Position numbers and translations under genes: made by a program. This document shows, piece by piece, positions 1-6,636 of a stretch of DNA of 64,000 nt. This DNA is from an uncultured Pseudomonadota bacterium (GTDB taxonomy: Bacteria > Pseudomonadota > Alphaproteobacteria > RF32 > CAG-239), in contig CACWSG010000008.1 in NCBI GenBank assembly GCA_902763535.1, positions 20,982 through 84,981 on the forward strand. The letters run 5' to 3'. Below the pieces are notes generated by a model, which was not told the origin of the DNA, did no database searches, and saw nothing but the letters and a program-made list of their open reading frames with translations. Numbering within the stretch: the stretch's first letter is position 1; every line of letters starts with the position of its first letter.

Positions 1-422
1 ATTTCGGCGAAAAGATTGGCCGTAAATCGCAAAGAGCGATGATACATTTTGGTTATTTCTCTGGCCAAATCATCGCGACTGCGCCAGTTGTTAATCAGGC
101 AAGGATTGAGGTTTTCAAAAATCTCCTCAACATCGTTTTTGCATAATGTCAACTTCGTTGCCAAATCATAAGCTTGACGCTGAAACAGCTTAAGAAGCGG
201 GGCAACATCTTCGGCAGATCTACCTATTAACGGACTATCATCGGAAGAATTGGGATCTTTGCACCACTTAATCCAATCTTCGGCTATCATGTAGGCGTAC
301 ATGACATCAGAGATGTTCATCGGCAACATCTTGAATATAACCATAGTCAAAATGTTGTTCACCTCACAAGCATCACTGCTGTGATGCACAGTAACCAGCA
401 TAATTTTGGTTTGTGTGTTCAT
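1..422 (-). CDS. Hypothetical protein, 3' part cut by window edge
   Basis: This open frame starts at an ATG whose first base is 422 and stays open to base 1, giving about 140 residues without a stop. The visible protein begins MNTQTKIMLVTVHHSSD and is soluble-looking, with scattered Cys and Trp and no membrane segment. I do not recognise a family. It lies beyond the distal end of the prophage late operon and has the same strand, so it may be a further phage accessory gene or the first host gene. The sequence does not decide. Confidence 0.55.
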   Translation of the reverse strand, partial: MNTQTKIMLVTVHHSSDACEVNNILTMVIFKMLPMNISDVMYAYMIAEDWIKWCKDPNSSDDSPLIGRSAEDVAPLLKLFQRQAYDLATKLTLCKNDVEEIFENLNPCLINNWRSRDDLAREITKMYHRSLRFTANLFAE

Positions 423-594
423 AAAATTTGGTATTAAATTGTTTGTAAAATAATTGATTTTGCCGACAGCTTATCATTTAGGATAAATTTTGTCAATATT
501 TTTTGAGACAAAAAAATGATTGCATTTCTTTGTATATTTTACTATAATGCGATGCAATTGAAATTATTATGTTTAACCTATATATATTAAAATT

Positions 595-915
595 ATGATG
601 AAAATTACAACAATGGTTGTGCCTAAGGGGTATTATGGTGTAAGGATAGTAAAAATGGTGCCTTACATTTGTACAGTACCCGGTGGCGGGGTTCGTGCTA
701 TTGAGTGTTACCCGGATGCTCAAACTTATATTGTGGGTGGCAAGCATGTCGGGTATTCCCAAAGCAAACAAACTTTGCTTGTCACAATTGGTTGTCCGCC
801 GACACGAGCAATAAGGTCATTTATAGCCATGGGGAATTTTATATTTGCACCGGAGATATTAAAGAAATACGGAATAGAATCTCCCCAAAATGATAAAAGC
901 ATTACTGAGAACTAA
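595..915 (+). CDS. Small hypothetical protein, 106 aa
   Basis: A short + strand frame beginning ATG ATG at 595 and ending exactly inside a strong hairpin terminator, which argues that it is a real gene. The product is Gly/Pro-rich in the middle (a PGGGV segment near residue 30) with no clear membrane helix and no recognised domain. No convincing Shine-Dalgarno sequence is visible, so the start (595 or 598) is uncertain. It points against the minus-strand late genes, as lysogenic-conversion genes at prophage ends often do. That role is an inference. Confidence 0.5.
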   Translation: MMKITTMVVPKGYYGVRIVKMVPYICTVPGGGVRAIECYPDAQTYIVGGKHVGYSQSKQTLLVTIGCPPTRAIRSFIAMGNFIFAPEILKKYGIESPQNDKSITEN

Positions 916-934
916 ATCAGTAATGCTTTTTTTT
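898..934. terminator. Hairpin terminator overlapping two gene ends
   Basis: A perfect 11-bp stem (AGCATTACTGA with TCAGTAATGCT) is followed on the + strand by eight T. It contains the stop of the + strand gene at 595-915 and also the stop of the minus-strand leader remnant at 917-1072. Confidence 0.85.
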
Positions 935-1072
935 ATTTCTGAAGCTCATTGGATTATTTATATTTATTACGATGCTAAGAGAAACTCCGTTATGGTTGAC
1001 ACCATAACTGTCAATGCCGCCAACACCTGTTTGGTAGCCTAACGGCGAGATATTTTTAGGATAGATATCCAT
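917..1072 (-). pseudogene. Orphan N-terminal tag, copy 1 of the cassette family
   Basis: The frame reads 51 residues from ATG at 1072. Residues 1-29 (MDIYPKNISPLGYQTG onward to NHNG) match the N-terminal tag of the three larger copies at 1848, 3377 and 4759, then the sequence switches abruptly to unrelated residues and stops in the terminator at 898-934. The upstream Shine-Dalgarno region is also partly conserved (TTGTTCCTT on the + strand). It is best read as the leftover 5' end of a cassette whose C-terminal domain was lost or replaced. A functional short peptide cannot be excluded. Confidence 0.6.
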
Positions 1073-1232
1073 TGTTTTGTTCCTTCGTTATATTTTATCA
1101 ATACTGGTATTTTTTCAATTTGTTAATTACTATTTTCCATAACAGTTTTGATAATAAAAAATGTTACCTTATGATAATATAACAAAACTAAAAGTTCCAT
1201 AATCAACCATGGAAGCAAGATGTATTTTATCC

Positions 1233-1466
1233 TTAAAAATTATCTTTCGTGCATTCAAACCACTTTCGTTTGAGAATATATCTCAAAAATAATGGATACC
1301 CGACTACAAAACAAAAATCAAACAAGAACAGAACCGGAAAAAGGGGGTCAAATTTATGAAATACCAAAATAATCATCAAACCACATAAAACAAATACACA
1401 AATAACATCAGTTATTGCTTCTAATGATAATTCTTTTATTCTTTTTATTGTCTTCTCTTTTTTCAT
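1233..1466 (-). CDS. Small two-helix membrane protein, cassette 2 partner B
   Basis: 77 residues with hydrophobic segments at about 17-37 and 43-62. The second is followed by a GYPLFL motif and a KWFEC motif before a short charged tail. It is a clear paralogue of the adjacent 110-residue protein at 1494-1826 (shared FxPxLFLxD, GYPLFL, LKxKWFEC, KD) but lacks that protein's third helix. It lies downstream of the copy 2 tagged protein in the same orientation. Immunity, superinfection exclusion or holin-like action are all possible. I infer the first two from position, not from homology. Confidence 0.6.
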   Translation of the reverse strand: MKKEKTIKRIKELSLEAITDVICVFVLCGLMIILVFHKFDPLFPVLFLFDFCFVVGYPLFLRYILKRKWFECTKDNF

Positions 1467-1493
1467 ATTCTGTTCTTTTGTTGTGTTTTTTAT

Positions 1494-1826
1494 CTATGAA
1501 GCTTGCAATATTTCATTTGGATAACATATTATAATCACAAACAATACTAATATTTCTAAAAACAATATAGGTAATAATATATATTTTATCTGTAACAATT
1601 TATCTTTGCAACATTCAAACCATTTCTTTTTTAATACATATTGTAAAAACAACGGATATCCAGCTATAAGACACAAATCCAAAAGGAACAAAATAGGAAA
1701 AAAAGGTGCCATAAAATGTATTTCTACCAGCGCAACAATTCCAAATGCAACTAACACACTAAGTACAAAATCAATTCCTTTATAAAAAAGAGTCTTTATG
1801 ATTCCATTTGTGGCCTTTTTTTCCAT
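1494..1826 (-). CDS. Three-helix membrane protein, cassette 2 partner A
   Basis: 110 residues with membrane segments near 18-36, 41-62 and 82-102. The middle segment carries the GYPLFL and KKWFEC motifs shared with its neighbour at 1233-1466, so the two are tandem duplicates. It starts 21 bases after the stop of the tagged protein at 1848-2711 and is probably co-transcribed with it. No known family is recognised. The pairing of a tagged protein with small membrane proteins repeats in the cassettes to the right. Confidence 0.62.
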   Translation of the reverse strand: MEKKATNGIIKTLFYKGIDFVLSVLVAFGIVALVEIHFMAPFFPILFLLDLCLIAGYPLFLQYVLKKKWFECCKDKLLQIKYILLPILFLEILVLFVIIICYPNEILQAS

Positions 1827-1847
1827 ATTTTGTTCCTTTTTTATATA

Positions 1848-2711
1848 TTATCTTTCATTTTCATCAACATAATATATGTTTTTTAGCTTATCTGCAACAG
1901 AATTAATCCCTTGTTTGATAAATTTGCGCCCAACGACACTACCTCCACGTGTATATGGAATTTTATCTATTGGTAATCCTGCAATATTAGCAATTCCGTT
2001 TACTGCTAAATTGGTAGCAAAATCATTCCAATTTTCGGCATATCCGGCAGAAGCATTTAAGGTATCTGTGGCCGCATTTAAGGCTTTATTGGCAAAAGTG
2101 CTATCTTTTACCAAATGCATCGGAGTGGTCATTGCACCGGCAAATTCACCGACACCATAAGCCCATGGGTGCTGCTGACTTAAATTATTTTGGAGCTGAC
2201 GGACAGCGTCTCTTGCTCCTTTATAATCAACTCCAAATGCCGTTGCCGCTCCACCCATTGCCTCATCAAAATTGCCTAATGAGGCTCCGGTGGCATAACC
2301 GACAACTCCGGCTTCAGTTGCATCGGCAAAGTTGTTTCCAAGCTGTTTAACAGTATCCCAAGCACTTGGGGCTGGTTGCTGTTGAGCTTGTTGTTGCGGT
2401 GTTGCTGTCGCCACCGGTATCGGGGTTGTGTTATTTTGCATATTCTCAATATTCGCCGCAATATTGGAGTTGCCAAAGCCATAGTTGTTGGCAGGATTGC
2501 CCCAAAAGTTAGTACCGTATTGCGGATAATTTGATGTGATGCCTTGAGCATTATATTGCTTTATCAAATCTTGTTCACGCTTTGAGCGTGCCATTTGATA
2601 AGCAATTTCATCTTGATTGGTAAATCCGTTATGATTAACGCCATAACTGTCAATGCCGCCAACACCGGTTTGGTAACCTAACGGCGAAATGTTTTGAGGA
2701 TAGATATCCAT
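1848..2711 (-). CDS. Tagged protein copy 2, ejection-protein-like C-terminus
   Basis: 287 residues from ATG at 2711, chosen because AAGGA lies 11 bases upstream and because copies 3 and 4 start at the same residue. Residues 1-84 are the tag (MDIYPQNISPLGYQTG, then MARSKREQDL near 40-49 and FWGNPANNYGFG near 69-80), almost identical to the other copies. A Pro/Gln/Thr linker fills about 90-116. The rest is Gly/Ala-rich, with ASLGNFDEAMG near 143-153 and HPWAYGVGEFAG near 181-192. This DE...HP...GE pattern recalls internal (ejected) virion proteins of podoviruses from general family knowledge. I infer a virion-associated or ejected protein. It is followed by two membrane proteins. Confidence 0.65.
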   Translation of the reverse strand: MDIYPQNISPLGYQTGVGGIDSYGVNHNGFTNQDEIAYQMARSKREQDLIKQYNAQGITSNYPQYGTNFWGNPANNYGFGNSNIAANIENMQNNTTPIPVATATPQQQAQQQPAPSAWDTVKQLGNNFADATEAGVVGYATGASLGNFDEAMGGAATAFGVDYKGARDAVRQLQNNLSQQHPWAYGVGEFAGAMTTPMHLVKDSTFANKALNAATDTLNASAGYAENWNDFATNLAVNGIANIAGLPIDKIPYTRGGSVVGRKFIKQGINSVADKLKNIYYVDENER

Positions 2712-2737
2712 TGTTTTGTTCCTTTCAATTTGGTTAT

Positions 2738-2770
2738 AAAAAAAGAGCTTTGAAAATTTCAAAGCTCTTT
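2738..2770 (-). terminator. Inter-cassette terminator with possible embedded promoter
   Basis: On the minus strand GAGCTTTGAAA pairs with TTTCAAAGCTC and runs into seven T, a good intrinsic terminator between the membrane gene at 2816 and copy 2. The same bases also read TTGAAA, an 18-base spacer and TATAAC, so a promoter for the next cassette could overlap the terminator. A near copy precedes copy 3. Confidence 0.7.
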
Positions 2771-2815
2771 GGGTTAAACATAAACAGGAACTCTTAATTC
2801 CTATTTATAGGATTT

Positions 2816-3367
2816 TCAAACTAAAACAGATGTTGCAAACAGCACGCCACAGACAATCATTACTCCTAATGATATTAAATATAACATTTTTTTGCTTATA
2901 AATCTCGCGCATATTGCCAAAATTATCAAAGGAAAAACAAATAACATCACGCCAATAAATGACGACCAACCGAGAGTCAAGTTCAAGACACCGTAATCAC
3001 TGGCGGTTAGTATTAATAGATATATCCATTCGCAAATAGCTAAAAAAACTATTTCAGCTATTCGCCAATTCAAATTCGGATTAAACCCCAATATAGAACG
3101 GCGAATAGCATCAAATATAAAATACAAAGGAAACAATAGTATGTAAGAAAGGTAATATTCAATCTTAAAAGTACAAGGCTTGCCCTCCCATACCCACTGG
3201 TAAATATTTCCTATTTTCCATGTGTTATAATCGCAAATATCCCCATTTGGATTTGTTCCTAAACTAATAAGAAAAATTCCTATAGCTATAATTGATATTA
3301 AAACAAACCAACCCAAATATGCGACTATTTTGAAAATGTGATTAATATTATTGTTTCTTATAAGCAT
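2816..3367 (-). CDS. Multi-pass membrane protein, cassette 3 partner
   Basis: 183 residues with about five hydrophobic helices (roughly 13-33, 71-89, 104-124, 132-154 and 160-180). One hydrophilic loop of about 30 residues (34-70) contains two Cys (CDYN and CTFKIEYY). No family is recognised. It starts 9 bases after the stop of the copy 3 frame, whose C-terminal domain looks muralytic, so an immunity or superinfection-exclusion protein is a reasonable guess. The terminator at 2738-2770 ends the unit. Confidence 0.6.
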   Translation of the reverse strand: MLIRNNNINHIFKIVAYLGWFVLISIIAIGIFLISLGTNPNGDICDYNTWKIGNIYQWVWEGKPCTFKIEYYLSYILLFPLYFIFDAIRRSILGFNPNLNWRIAEIVFLAICEWIYLLILTASDYGVLNLTLGWSSFIGVMLFVFPLIILAICARFISKKMLYLISLGVMIVCGVLFATSVLV

Positions 3368-3376
3368 CTTACATCC

Positions 3377-4235
3377 TTATAACCATGGTTTTGTTTCAAA
3401 TGCGGTTTTAACCCTTGCGCCGACATCATTTATTTGATTTGCTCCTGTTTCGTTCCACAAGGTGCCAATTCTATCCGGCGTTGGATTATCCAATGAGTTA
3501 TACAATTGTTTAATCAAGAGCACTCCTAATTCAATATTTTGCTCAGGAATATATGTATCATATATATGCCCTTGAAAATTTCCCCAAGTTTTTCCTTGGA
3601 TGTTCATTGGCATTTGGCTTCCGGAAATGTGAAAAATATCTCCTAAGTTATTAAATGGTCCTTTATGACCTGTTGCAGCTTCATTATACATTATTGCTCT
3701 CACAATATCTGAAGGAATATTATTTTGGTTGGAATATTTTTCAATAATAGGATTATATTTATTAATGTAATATTTTCCTAACCAATCCCAAGTATACCAC
3801 GGCCAATTGTAATTTGCATTTGGATTATTTTCAATATGTAAATTTAATATTTGTCCATTTTTTAAAGCATTTATCCGTTGTGTTTTGTTCAAATAATTAT
3901 CATTTGATACCTGTTGTTGCGGTATTGCTGTTGCCATCGGTATTGGGGTTGTGTTATTTTGCATATTCTCAATATTAGCAGAAATATTTGAATTTCCAAA
4001 ACCATAGTTATTGGCAGGATTGCCCCAAAAGTTGATTGTGTATTGCGGATAGTTGGAAGTAATGCCTTGCGCATTATATTGCTTTATCAAATCTTGTTCA
4101 CGCTTTGAGCGTGCCATTTGATAAGCAATCTCATCTTGATTGGTAAAACCGTTATGATTAACACCATAACTGTCGATGCCGCCAAAGCCCTGTTTGGTAG
4201 CCTAACGGCGAGATATTTTGAGGAAAGATATCCAT
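3377..4235 (-). pseudogene. Tagged protein copy 3, murein-hydrolase-like, frameshifted
   Basis: The reading frame starts at ATG 4235 like its siblings but has one extra base near 4184-4190 compared with copies 1 and 4, so translation from 4235 stops after about 25 residues. The remainder (3377-4117, from MARSKREQDL) stays open for 246 residues. After the tag and a linker, the C-terminal 150 residues read IPSDIVRAIMYNEAATGH, then PMNI, then GARVKTAF and a terminal KPWL. This looks like a lysozyme or lytic-transglycosylase-like fold with E of MYNEA as candidate acid. The restart at 4117 has no clear ribosome site. It could be a real mutation, a sequencing error or a frameshift switch. The open 3' part argues the damage is recent. 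Confidence 0.6.
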
Positions 4236-4261
4236 TGTTTTGTTCCTTTCAATTTAGTTAT

Positions 4262-4294
4262 AAAAAAAAGAGCTTTGAAGTTTTCAAAGCTCTT
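4262..4294 (-). terminator. Inter-cassette terminator before copy 3
   Basis: The minus strand reads GAGCTTTGAAAA pairing with CTTCAAAGCTC, then eight T and TATAAC. It is a near copy of the element at 2738-2770 and lies at the same distance from the tag start. The spacer between TTGAAA and TATAAC is 19 bases here. Confidence 0.68.
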
Positions 4295-4296
4295 GG

Positions 4297-4341
4297 TTAA
4301 AAAAATATGGCGGAAAAGCAGGCATAAAAAAATCCCGCCAT
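4297..4341 (-). terminator. Terminator after the Cys-motif membrane gene pair
   Basis: On the minus strand ATGGCGG pairs with CCGCCAT across a long loop and is followed by a run of T. It lies directly after the stop at 4345 and so closes cassette 4. Confidence 0.6.
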
Positions 4342-4344
4342 TTT

Positions 4345-4566
4345 CTAATACAATCTATTTTTACAAGTCTGTTCACTTAATCCTGCCGCCATACATCCTT
4401 GAATAAATTGATTATCACAAGGCTGACTGCTTTTTTCTACCAATAAAAAAAATGTGATACTAGCAATAATACCTATAAATATAAGTGATAAAACAACACT
4501 CAAAAAACAAAAAGTAATTGAGGATATTTTTTTTATAATCTCAATCATATGCTTATATGTAATCAT
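4345..4566 (-). CDS. Small membrane protein with Cys motif, cassette 4 partner B
   Basis: 73 residues from ATG at 4566, chosen for the upstream GAGGAA. An upstream ATG at 4605 lacks a site. It has one long hydrophobic segment (about 14-42) and then a short tail with CDNQFIQGCMAAGLSEQTC. The tail motif (C-D-x2-F-I-x-G-C-M-A-A-G-L-S-E-x2-C) is shared with the adjacent gene at 4584-4757, so the two are tandem duplicates. The tail is probably periplasmic. The family is unknown. Confidence 0.6.
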   Translation of the reverse strand: MITYKHMIEIIKKISSITFCFLSVVLSLIFIGIIASITFFLLVEKSSQPCDNQFIQGCMAAGLSEQTCKNRLY

Positions 4567-4583
4567 AATATTTTTTCCTCTTT

Positions 4584-4757
4584 CTATTGAATTTTCATTC
4601 TGCAAGCTGTTTCACTTAATCCCGCCGCCATACATCCATTAATAAAAGATTCATCACAAGTTTCCACTTTATGCTTAATTGGCAAAAAAGCGATAAATCC
4701 AGCTATAACACCTATGACTACAAGAGAAAAAAAGAAAATTATACTTTTAGTCATCAT
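4584..4757 (-). CDS. Small membrane protein with Cys motif, cassette 4 partner A
   Basis: 57 residues if started at ATG 4757, one base after the stop of copy 4 (the junction reads TAAGATGATG), which suggests translational coupling. A longer frame from 4808 would lie inside copy 4. The helix at about 4-26 is followed by a tail with CDESFINGCMAAGLSETAC, matching its neighbour. Position and duplication resemble immunity genes beside polymorphic toxins. No homology supports that directly. Confidence 0.62.
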   Translation of the reverse strand: MMTKSIIFFFSLVVIGVIAGFIAFLPIKHKVETCDESFINGCMAAGLSETACRMKIQ

Positions 4758-4758
4758 C

Positions 4759-5481
4759 TTAATATTTTCTTTTAATATATTTTTGAATGAGTTCACTGCA
4801 ATCTCCATTAGGATATTTTGAGCCTAACAACCGTCCTATCATGTTAGCATATTGATCTCCTATGCTACTGTCAAGAGTATTTGCCCCGGTTGTTCTATCA
4901 TAAGTCTCACGAACATTTGATGCTAATTCTGCAACATCTGCTCCACCTTGTCCATATTGTGATGCATTACAATTCATAAAAGCATGTTTATATTTATCAG
5001 CCAATTTAACATTTTTAAGATTTATATAATTATTTAGCATATTAGGAACAGCTTTGATTGCTGATATTCCATAATCAAGCATATTTTGTTCTTGAGGCTG
5101 GTAATTTCCTTCATTTCTAACAACATTATCATAAACTTGCTTACCTTCCGCCGCTGTTGCCCAATATTTGGGCTGTACCGGTTGTTGCAGTATCGGGGTT
5201 GTTTGCGGCAAATTGGCAATATTAGCTTCAATATTGGAATTGCCAAAGCCATAGTTATTGGCAGGATTGCCCCAAAAGTTGGTTGTGTATTGCGGATAGT
5301 TTGATGTAATGCCTTGAGCGTTATATTGCTTTATCAAATCTTGTTCACGCTTTGAGCGAGCCATTTGATAAGCAATTTCATCTTGATTGGTAAAACCGTT
5401 ATGATTAACACCATAACTGTCAATGCCGCCAACACCGGTTTGGTAGCCTAACGGCGAGATGTTTTTAGGATATATATCCAT
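4759..5481 (-). CDS. Tagged protein copy 4, serum-amyloid-A-like C-terminus
   Basis: 240 residues. Residues 1-84 are the shared tag, and a short Pro/Gln linker follows (about 92-104). Residues 161-220 read KYKHA (163), GQGG (177), SNVRE (188), DQYAN (209) and GR (216), an order and spacing that match serum amyloid A proteins (KYFHA, GPGG, SNARE, DQAAN, GR). SAA-like domains are known in some bacterial secreted proteins, but the match here is by eye. It is first in the array after Rz1 and is translationally coupled to the Cys-motif membrane genes. Alternatives are an ejected virion protein or a toxin domain. Confidence 0.65.
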   Translation of the reverse strand: MDIYPKNISPLGYQTGVGGIDSYGVNHNGFTNQDEIAYQMARSKREQDLIKQYNAQGITSNYPQYTTNFWGNPANNYGFGNSNIEANIANLPQTTPILQQPVQPKYWATAAEGKQVYDNVVRNEGNYQPQEQNMLDYGISAIKAVPNMLNNYINLKNVKLADKYKHAFMNCNASQYGQGGADVAELASNVRETYDRTTGANTLDSSIGDQYANMIGRLLGSKYPNGDCSELIQKYIKRKY

Positions 5482-5513
5482 AGTTTGTTCCTTTCTTATT
5501 TTTGGTTATAAAT

Positions 5514-5735
5514 TTATTTTTGACATAGCTCTAATTGCTGACGTAATTTGTTGATACGAGCTAACCACTCCCAAAATTCCGGCGCATTGATTTGCTCAAT
5601 ACTTTGCGCTACTTTTGCACCGGCTATCGGATAGGTTGGGCAATAGTTATAATTTTCCGCAGCGCATGAGCTTAAGTAAATCATGCTTAGAAGCATGAGG
5701 GGCACTTTGTATTTGATTTTGTTTGGTTTGAACAT
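5514..5735 (-). CDS. Rz1-like outer-membrane spanin lipoprotein
   Basis: 73 residues with an N-terminal basic stretch, a hydrophobic signal and a lipobox LSSC (Cys 24). The mature part is about 50 residues. Its frame overlaps the Rz-like gene by 89 bases in another register, the classic arrangement of phage two-component spanins. Rz1 sits in the outer membrane and with Rz fuses the two membranes in the last step of lysis. Confidence 0.8.
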   Translation of the reverse strand: MFKPNKIKYKVPLMLLSMIYLSSCAAENYNYCPTYPIAGAKVAQSIEQINAPEFWEWLARINKLRQQLELCQK

Positions 5736-5844
5736 ATTTGATTACCTCGACTTGTTTTTCTACTACTTGTATTTTGGCCTGCGAATAGCCTAGATAATAG
5801 GCAAACAGCAGACATACGGCATAAACTAATATTTTAATTTTCAT
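5647..5844 (-). CDS. Rz-like inner-membrane spanin
   Basis: 65 residues from ATG 5844, preceded by GGAG. The longer frame to 5946 reads through the preceding small gene. It has an N-terminal membrane anchor (about 3-20) and then a coil-forming periplasmic part (VVEKQVEVIKYVQTKQNQ). Its start overlaps the stop of the 42-residue gene as ATGA, and its 3' part overlaps Rz1. Shorter than lambda Rz, but layout and topology fit. Confidence 0.75.
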   Translation of the reverse strand: MKIKILVYAVCLLFAYYLGYSQAKIQVVEKQVEVIKYVQTKQNQIQSAPHASKHDLLKLMRCGKL

Positions 5845-5969
5845 AAATTTTGCTCCAATAAAAGAACGAAAGATTGAGCCGCTGAATAAGCGTATTGCGG
5901 TGAACGCCACAGCATGACACCCACCGCAATAACTGCTAAAATCCAAACAGCGATTTTAAGATACCTCAT
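5841..5969 (-). CDS. 42-residue membrane protein in lysis cassette
   Basis: This small frame begins at ATG 5969, overlapping the endolysin stop (ATGA), and its own stop overlaps the Rz start (ATGA). The product MRYLKIAVWILAVIAVGVML... has one N-terminal helix (about 5-21) and a short tail. The unbroken coupling on both sides argues that it is translated. A second holin, antiholin or pinholin is the likeliest role by position. Confidence 0.65.
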   Translation of the reverse strand: MRYLKIAVWILAVIAVGVMLWRSPQYAYSAAQSFVLLLEQNL

Positions 5970-6436
5970 AGCTTAAATACCCCGTGGCGTATAACTTCGG
6001 CAACGCGCTCGGCACGACGACCGGTAATTTTGGCATAACGACTGTTTAAGCATTCATCTGCCGCTTGTTCATAGTTGCCGCAAGCAATGGCTGCAAGCAT
6101 TTTTTGAAACTTTAGCAAACCGACAATACCTAAATTAAACGCCATATCAATCAAGGCATATTGACGTTCTTCATCTAACTCTTTAAAAAAAGGAAGATAT
6201 TTTTTTAAATTGCGATAAACCGATTTGATGTCATTGCGCAACAAATATATTGCTGCTTCTTTGGTTATGCCATGACGCCAATCGCCCACAATTTTTTCTT
6301 CTTCCGGAGTTAAAGGATTGTCATCCAAATTACGCCCTACCCCGATGGTAAGTTTGCCTTTTGTACAACGATAGGGCTGCAAACGCAGCCCTTCGTGAAG
6401 TTTTAATCTTTGAGAAACAGTATATAAATCTATCAT
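5966..6436 (-). CDS. Phage endolysin, T4-type lysozyme (GH24)
   Basis: 156 residues, the usual length for GH24 phage lysozymes. The catalytic block reads HEGLRLQPYRCTKGKLTIGV, giving E15, C24 and T30 in the family's E-8-D/C-5-T spacing. Cys in place of Asp is an accepted variant. RNLDDN follows. It cleaves the peptidoglycan glycan strand during lysis. No signal peptide is visible, so release probably depends on the holin. It overlaps the holin by 4 bases and the small membrane gene by 4 bases. Confidence 0.92.
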   Translation of the reverse strand: MIDLYTVSQRLKLHEGLRLQPYRCTKGKLTIGVGRNLDDNPLTPEEEKIVGDWRHGITKEAAIYLLRNDIKSVYRNLKKYLPFFKELDEERQYALIDMAFNLGIVGLLKFQKMLAAIACGNYEQAADECLNSRYAKITGRRAERVAEVIRHGVFKL

Positions 6437-6636
6437 TGCCGTTTCCTCTTTTTTTTGATTGGTTTACGCAATGATTTTATTGTCTGATATGCTCGGGCGG
6501 CAACATACACAAGAGTACAAATACTGATGGCTAATGTTATCATCTGATTGCAAATTTGAGCATAATCAAGAGCGCAAGCAAAAGCGGCCGAACCCACAAC
6601 CTTAGTGTCTTGAAGTAATTCACTGTTCATCATCAC
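6433..6636 (-). CDS. Putative holin
   Basis: 67 residues, with an N-terminal segment, a single strong hydrophobic stretch (about 30-50) and a highly basic tail ending KKKRKRQ. It lies directly upstream of the endolysin with an ATGA overlap and downstream of the fibre genes. Size, charge and position fit a holin, which permeabilises the inner membrane to trigger lysis. Three ATG codons in a row open the frame. Confidence 0.7.
   Translation of the reverse strand: MMMNSELLQDTKVVGSAAFACALDYAQICNQMITLAISICTLVYVAARAYQTIKSLRKPIKKKRKRQ

Noticed and set aside
3377..4235. Programmed ribosomal frameshifting in cassette 3
   Set aside because: There is no clear slippery heptamer with a downstream pseudoknot, and sibling copies need no shift; mutation or error is simpler.
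4118..4300. A + strand frame opposite the start of cassette 3
   Set aside because: It lies on the strand opposite the conserved tag, lacks a ribosome site and has no sense-strand conservation; it is a shadow.
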